Below are positions 4,601-6,906 of a stretch of DNA of 6,906 bases, piece by piece. The DNA lies in the NCBI GenBank assembly GCA_905480055.1, contig CAJQOW010000095.1, positions 1-6,906 on the forward strand, read 5' to 3'. Both the position numbers and the translations under genes were made by a program. The first letter of the stretch is position 1. Each line of letters opens with the position of its first letter. The stretch is from an uncultured Acidimicrobiia bacterium. Lineage in GTDB: Bacteria > Actinomycetota > Acidimicrobiia > UBA5794. The notes beneath the pieces were generated by a model. The model was given only the letters and a program-made list of their open reading frames with translations. It was not told the origin of the DNA and ran no database searches.

Positions 4601-6268
4601 GTGGCCGATTCGAAGCCGTCAGGCGTTGTACACGACGCTGAGCACTACATACTCGAGGTGCAGCACCGTGAGCAGTGGGCCCAAGAGGACAAGCAGATTG
4701 ACACTCACCTCGAAGCGCTGCGCGAGAAACACGGGACCGCGCCCAACATCATCCACATCATGTGGGACGACACAGCGTTCGGCGACATCGGCATCCCCGC
4801 CCTTGCTGCGATCCGCGGTTTCGAGACGCCGAACCTCGACCGGATGCGCGACGAGGGGAACATGTTCACCCGGCTCTACAGCGAGGCCGCATGTACGCCC
4901 AGCAGAGCAGCTGCGATCACCGGCAGGCATCCCGTGCGTACCGGAATGGGTGTCGTCGATTGGCCGCTGGGCTTCGGCGGTCTAAGCGGAGACGAGGTGA
5001 CGACCGCGGAGGTTCTCTCGAATGAGGGCTACGCGACCGCGTTCTACTCGAAGTGGCACCTTGGCGACATCGAAGAGAGCTGGCCGCATTTCCACGGCTT
5101 CGACGAGGCGCTCTTCCTTCCCTACAACCAGGTGAGCAGCGTATGGAACCCGATGGGCGATATCGCCAACATCGCACCCGGTTCCGCACACATGCGCAAG
5201 GACAACGTGAACGAGCTCGACGAACACGGTCTGCGACCCGACGGCATGGTCATGTGCATCGATGGCAAGAAGGGCGAGTACAGCCGCGAATGGGGCGCCC
5301 CCGACGTCGAGACCTACAGCAAGGTCGATGCCGAGTCCGAGAAGCGCCTCATGGAGTTCGTCGACAGGAACGCGTCTGACGAAAAGCCGTTCTTCATCTC
5401 CTACTGGCCGAACGCACTCGGATTCATCCCGACCAAGGATCCCAAGACGACCTTGAACGCTGGCGGCCTTGCCGAGGCACTGAAGCGCCTCGACGGCTTC
5501 ATCGGGGAGTTGATGGACAAGCTCGTGGAACTCGGGATCGCAGAAAACACGCTGTTGGTCTGCATGGCGGACAACGGTCCGATGATCCACAACCCGCCGA
5601 GCCTGCTGGGCATGGTCGATACGATCTTCCGTGGCGGCAAGGGCGACTTCCTCGAGGGTGGGGTTCGGGTACCGGGCTTCGCCTGGTGGCCAGGAACGAT
5701 CAAACCAGGCCAGTTCGTGAACGACATGATTCACGAGGTCGATCTGTATACGACCTTCGCTCGAATCGGTGGCGGCATGGAACACATCCCGACAGACCGA
5801 GTAGTTGACGGTGTCGACCAGACGTCGATGCTCGTGAATGGCGATGGGCACAGCCGACGCGACTATGTCTTCATCTACTCCGGCGACCAACTCGGTGCCA
5901 CCGTGAAGGGTCGCTACAAGCGGCACTGGATCGTCGACGAGGCGGACACGGGTACGGCTGCAGCGTTCTACGACCTGATCACCGATCCACGCGAGTCAAT
6001 GCCGCAACTGGTACCACTCATCTGGACCAGCGGACAGTTCGACCGGATGCTCGCCAGGCACCTGCTGTGGAAGGAGAAGTATCCCGATACCGAGAAGGCG
6101 CGGGGCATACCGTTCACGGGAGTGGAGAACGCCAGGCCGGAGATGAAAGCCATCGGCGACACACTCGAGCAGCTGAGCGAGGAGCTGCCATTCGATCCGA
6201 TGGAGTTCCTCAGCTTCACGCTGCCGGCGGAGTATCGGTCCACCCAGAGAACCGACGGCGTCGACTGA
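4601..6268 (+). CDS. Cysteine-type (formylglycine) sulfatase, arylsulfatase A-like
   Basis: The 555-residue product is an alkaline-phosphatase-superfamily sulfatase (PF00884) that hydrolyses a sulfate ester. Numbered from the GTG at 4601, the metal-binding aspartates are in IMWDDTAFGD (D56, D57). The CTPSR motif (C98-R102) is the C-x-P-x-R site converted to formylglycine by a maturase not present here. SKWHLG supplies K151 and H153; MADNGP supplies D324 and N325; GGKGDFLEGGVRVPG supplies K347. Two points are odd. A hydrophilic extension of about 47 residues precedes the core with no signal peptide, so a cytosolic location is likely. The segment FFISYWPNALGFIP (264-277) lacks the histidine normally found there near the sulfate. 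GTG 4601 is chosen because AAGAGAGGA ends 6 nt upstream; GTG 4568 is a possible earlier start with no such site. The substrate is unknown. A strong terminator follows. Confidence 0.92.
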   Translation: MADSKPSGVVHDAEHYILEVQHREQWAQEDKQIDTHLEALREKHGTAPNIIHIMWDDTAFGDIGIPALAAIRGFETPNLDRMRDEGNMFTRLYSEAACTPSRAAAITGRHPVRTGMGVVDWPLGFGGLSGDEVTTAEVLSNEGYATAFYSKWHLGDIEESWPHFHGFDEALFLPYNQVSSVWNPMGDIANIAPGSAHMRKDNVNELDEHGLRPDGMVMCIDGKKGEYSREWGAPDVETYSKVDAESEKRLMEFVDRNASDEKPFFISYWPNALGFIPTKDPKTTLNAGGLAEALKRLDGFIGELMDKLVELGIAENTLLVCMADNGPMIHNPPSLLGMVDTIFRGGKGDFLEGGVRVPGFAWWPGTIKPGQFVNDMIHEVDLYTTFARIGGGMEHIPTDRVVDGVDQTSMLVNGDGHSRRDYVFIYSGDQLGATVKGRYKRHWIVDEADTGTAAAFYDLITDPRESMPQLVPLIWTSGQFDRMLARHLLWKEKYPDTEKARGIPFTGVENARPEMKAIGDTLEQLSEELPFDPMEFLSFTLPAEYRSTQRTDGVD

Positions 6269-6291
6269 CACCGTCCCAACAGCCAATCGAG

Positions 6292-6331
6292 GATGCCTCG
6301 CCGCTCAGCAGCGGCGGGGCATCTTTCGTTT
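6292..6331 (+). terminator. Rho-independent terminator of the sulfatase gene
   Basis: A 14-bp stem (6292-6305 with 6310-6323, one G-U wobble), a CAGC loop and then TTTCGTTT. It starts 23 nt after the sulfatase stop. Confidence 0.9.
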
Positions 6332-6407
6332 GTCTGACCAGCTCTCCCGCGGACGCGGTGTAACTATTGTGCACGGCGCATGATGTACACAGGTGGAGGA
6401 TCGCCGT

Positions 6408-6906
6408 ATGGCTGACAATCGACAGGACTCGGGGGATGTCCACCCGTCCACTCACGAAGGACACAGCGAGGAACGCTTCTCGCACGCCCTGTATGGACTG
6501 ATCATCATCACGGCAACGCTTGCTGCCGAACGTCTCCATGTTGAGAGCGCACGCGATGCGCTCGCCCTCCTTCTCGGCACGGCCTTGGTGCTGCTACTGG
6601 TCCACACCTACACGGCGGTGATGGCGGTGCGATCGGTAGAAGGCCACGCTCTCGGTCACGCCGGGCGCAGGATGGTTGTCGCAGACAACGTCCCCGTCGT
6701 GGCAGCCGTCATCGTCCCCGCCATCTCATTCATCCTGGCTGGCCTCGGGGCCATTGACCTCCGCGCCGCCTACCGCATCTCCATCGGCTTCTCGATCGTC
6801 GCTCTCATTCTCCTTGGCCTGTACCAAGGGCGAAAGAGCGGCATGAGCTGGCCGAAGAGCGCCCTGAGCGGAGCTGTCGCGGGAGGCATCGGCGTGCTCA
6901 TGATCA
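6408..6906 (+). CDS. Unrecognised multi-pass membrane protein (3' end beyond window)
   Basis: An open frame of 166 codons runs from ATG 6408 to the right edge without a stop. GGAGG (6395-6399) lies 8 nt upstream, an excellent ribosome site that sets the start. The N-terminus (1-24) is polar, acidic and histidine-containing (DVHPSTHEGHSEERFSH). It is followed by about five hydrophobic segments at roughly 25-42, 50-73, 93-115, 120-140 and 152 onward. A basic loop (GRKSG, 141-145) lies between the last two. I do not recognise the family and no catalytic motif is evident. The hydrophobic periodicity and the strong start make it a real gene, separated from the sulfatase by a terminator and so in its own transcription unit. 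No convincing promoter is seen in the 76-nt gap before it. Confidence 0.8.
   Translation, partial: MADNRQDSGDVHPSTHEGHSEERFSHALYGLIIITATLAAERLHVESARDALALLLGTALVLLLVHTYTAVMAVRSVEGHALGHAGRRMVVADNVPVVAAVIVPAISFILAGLGAIDLRAAYRISIGFSIVALILLGLYQGRKSGMSWPKSALSGAVAGGIGVLMI

Noticed and set aside
4982..5926. A 314-codon minus-strand frame antisense to the sulfatase
   Set aside because: No family motifs; the plus strand carries the full sulfatase catalytic set in one frame.

Overview
The window comes from a chromosome of moderately high GC (roughly 60% by eye), with several GTG starts and no phage, transposon, CRISPR or RNA genes that I can see. The gene families, the MarR/YceI pairing and three apparently leaderless promoters (a TAnnnT box exactly 6 nt before ATG) suggest an actinobacterium, perhaps of the Acidimicrobiia type. 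The phylum is inference; no marker gene is present.

Layout. Positions 1-1454, minus strand: an ABC1/AarF/UbiB-type atypical kinase, cut by the window edge, whose N-terminus carries a four-helix membrane domain like phage-holin superfamily IV (PF04020). Positions 1550-2041, minus strand: a MarR regulator. It is divergent from yceI (2136-2714, plus strand), and the roughly 94-bp gap holds two exact 21-bp copies of an imperfect palindrome that overlap promoter elements of both genes. A strong terminator follows yceI. Positions 2852-4451, plus strand: a compact three-gene operon of an ArsR repressor with a CxC pair, an ArsP/DUF318 permease with a CSC motif in a membrane segment, and a 77-residue thioredoxin-fold protein with CxxC. 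Positions 4601-6268, plus strand: a cysteine-type sulfatase with no signal peptide, closed by a second strong terminator. Positions 6408 to the end, plus strand: the start of a multi-pass membrane protein I do not recognise.

How the genes work together. marR and yceI look like a self-contained divergent regulatory pair, with MarR probably controlling both itself and yceI. The ArsR-permease-thioredoxin operon looks like a thiol-chemistry efflux module, possibly for trivalent (organo)arsenicals or a related thiophile. The sulfatase is probably transcribed on its own. I see no clear defence system or wholly new system. The most distinctive points are the holin-like/ABC1 kinase fusion, the doubled MarR operator, the cysteine pairs in all three arsP-operon proteins, the consistent leaderless promoter geometry, and a sulfatase that seems to lack a usual active-site histidine.
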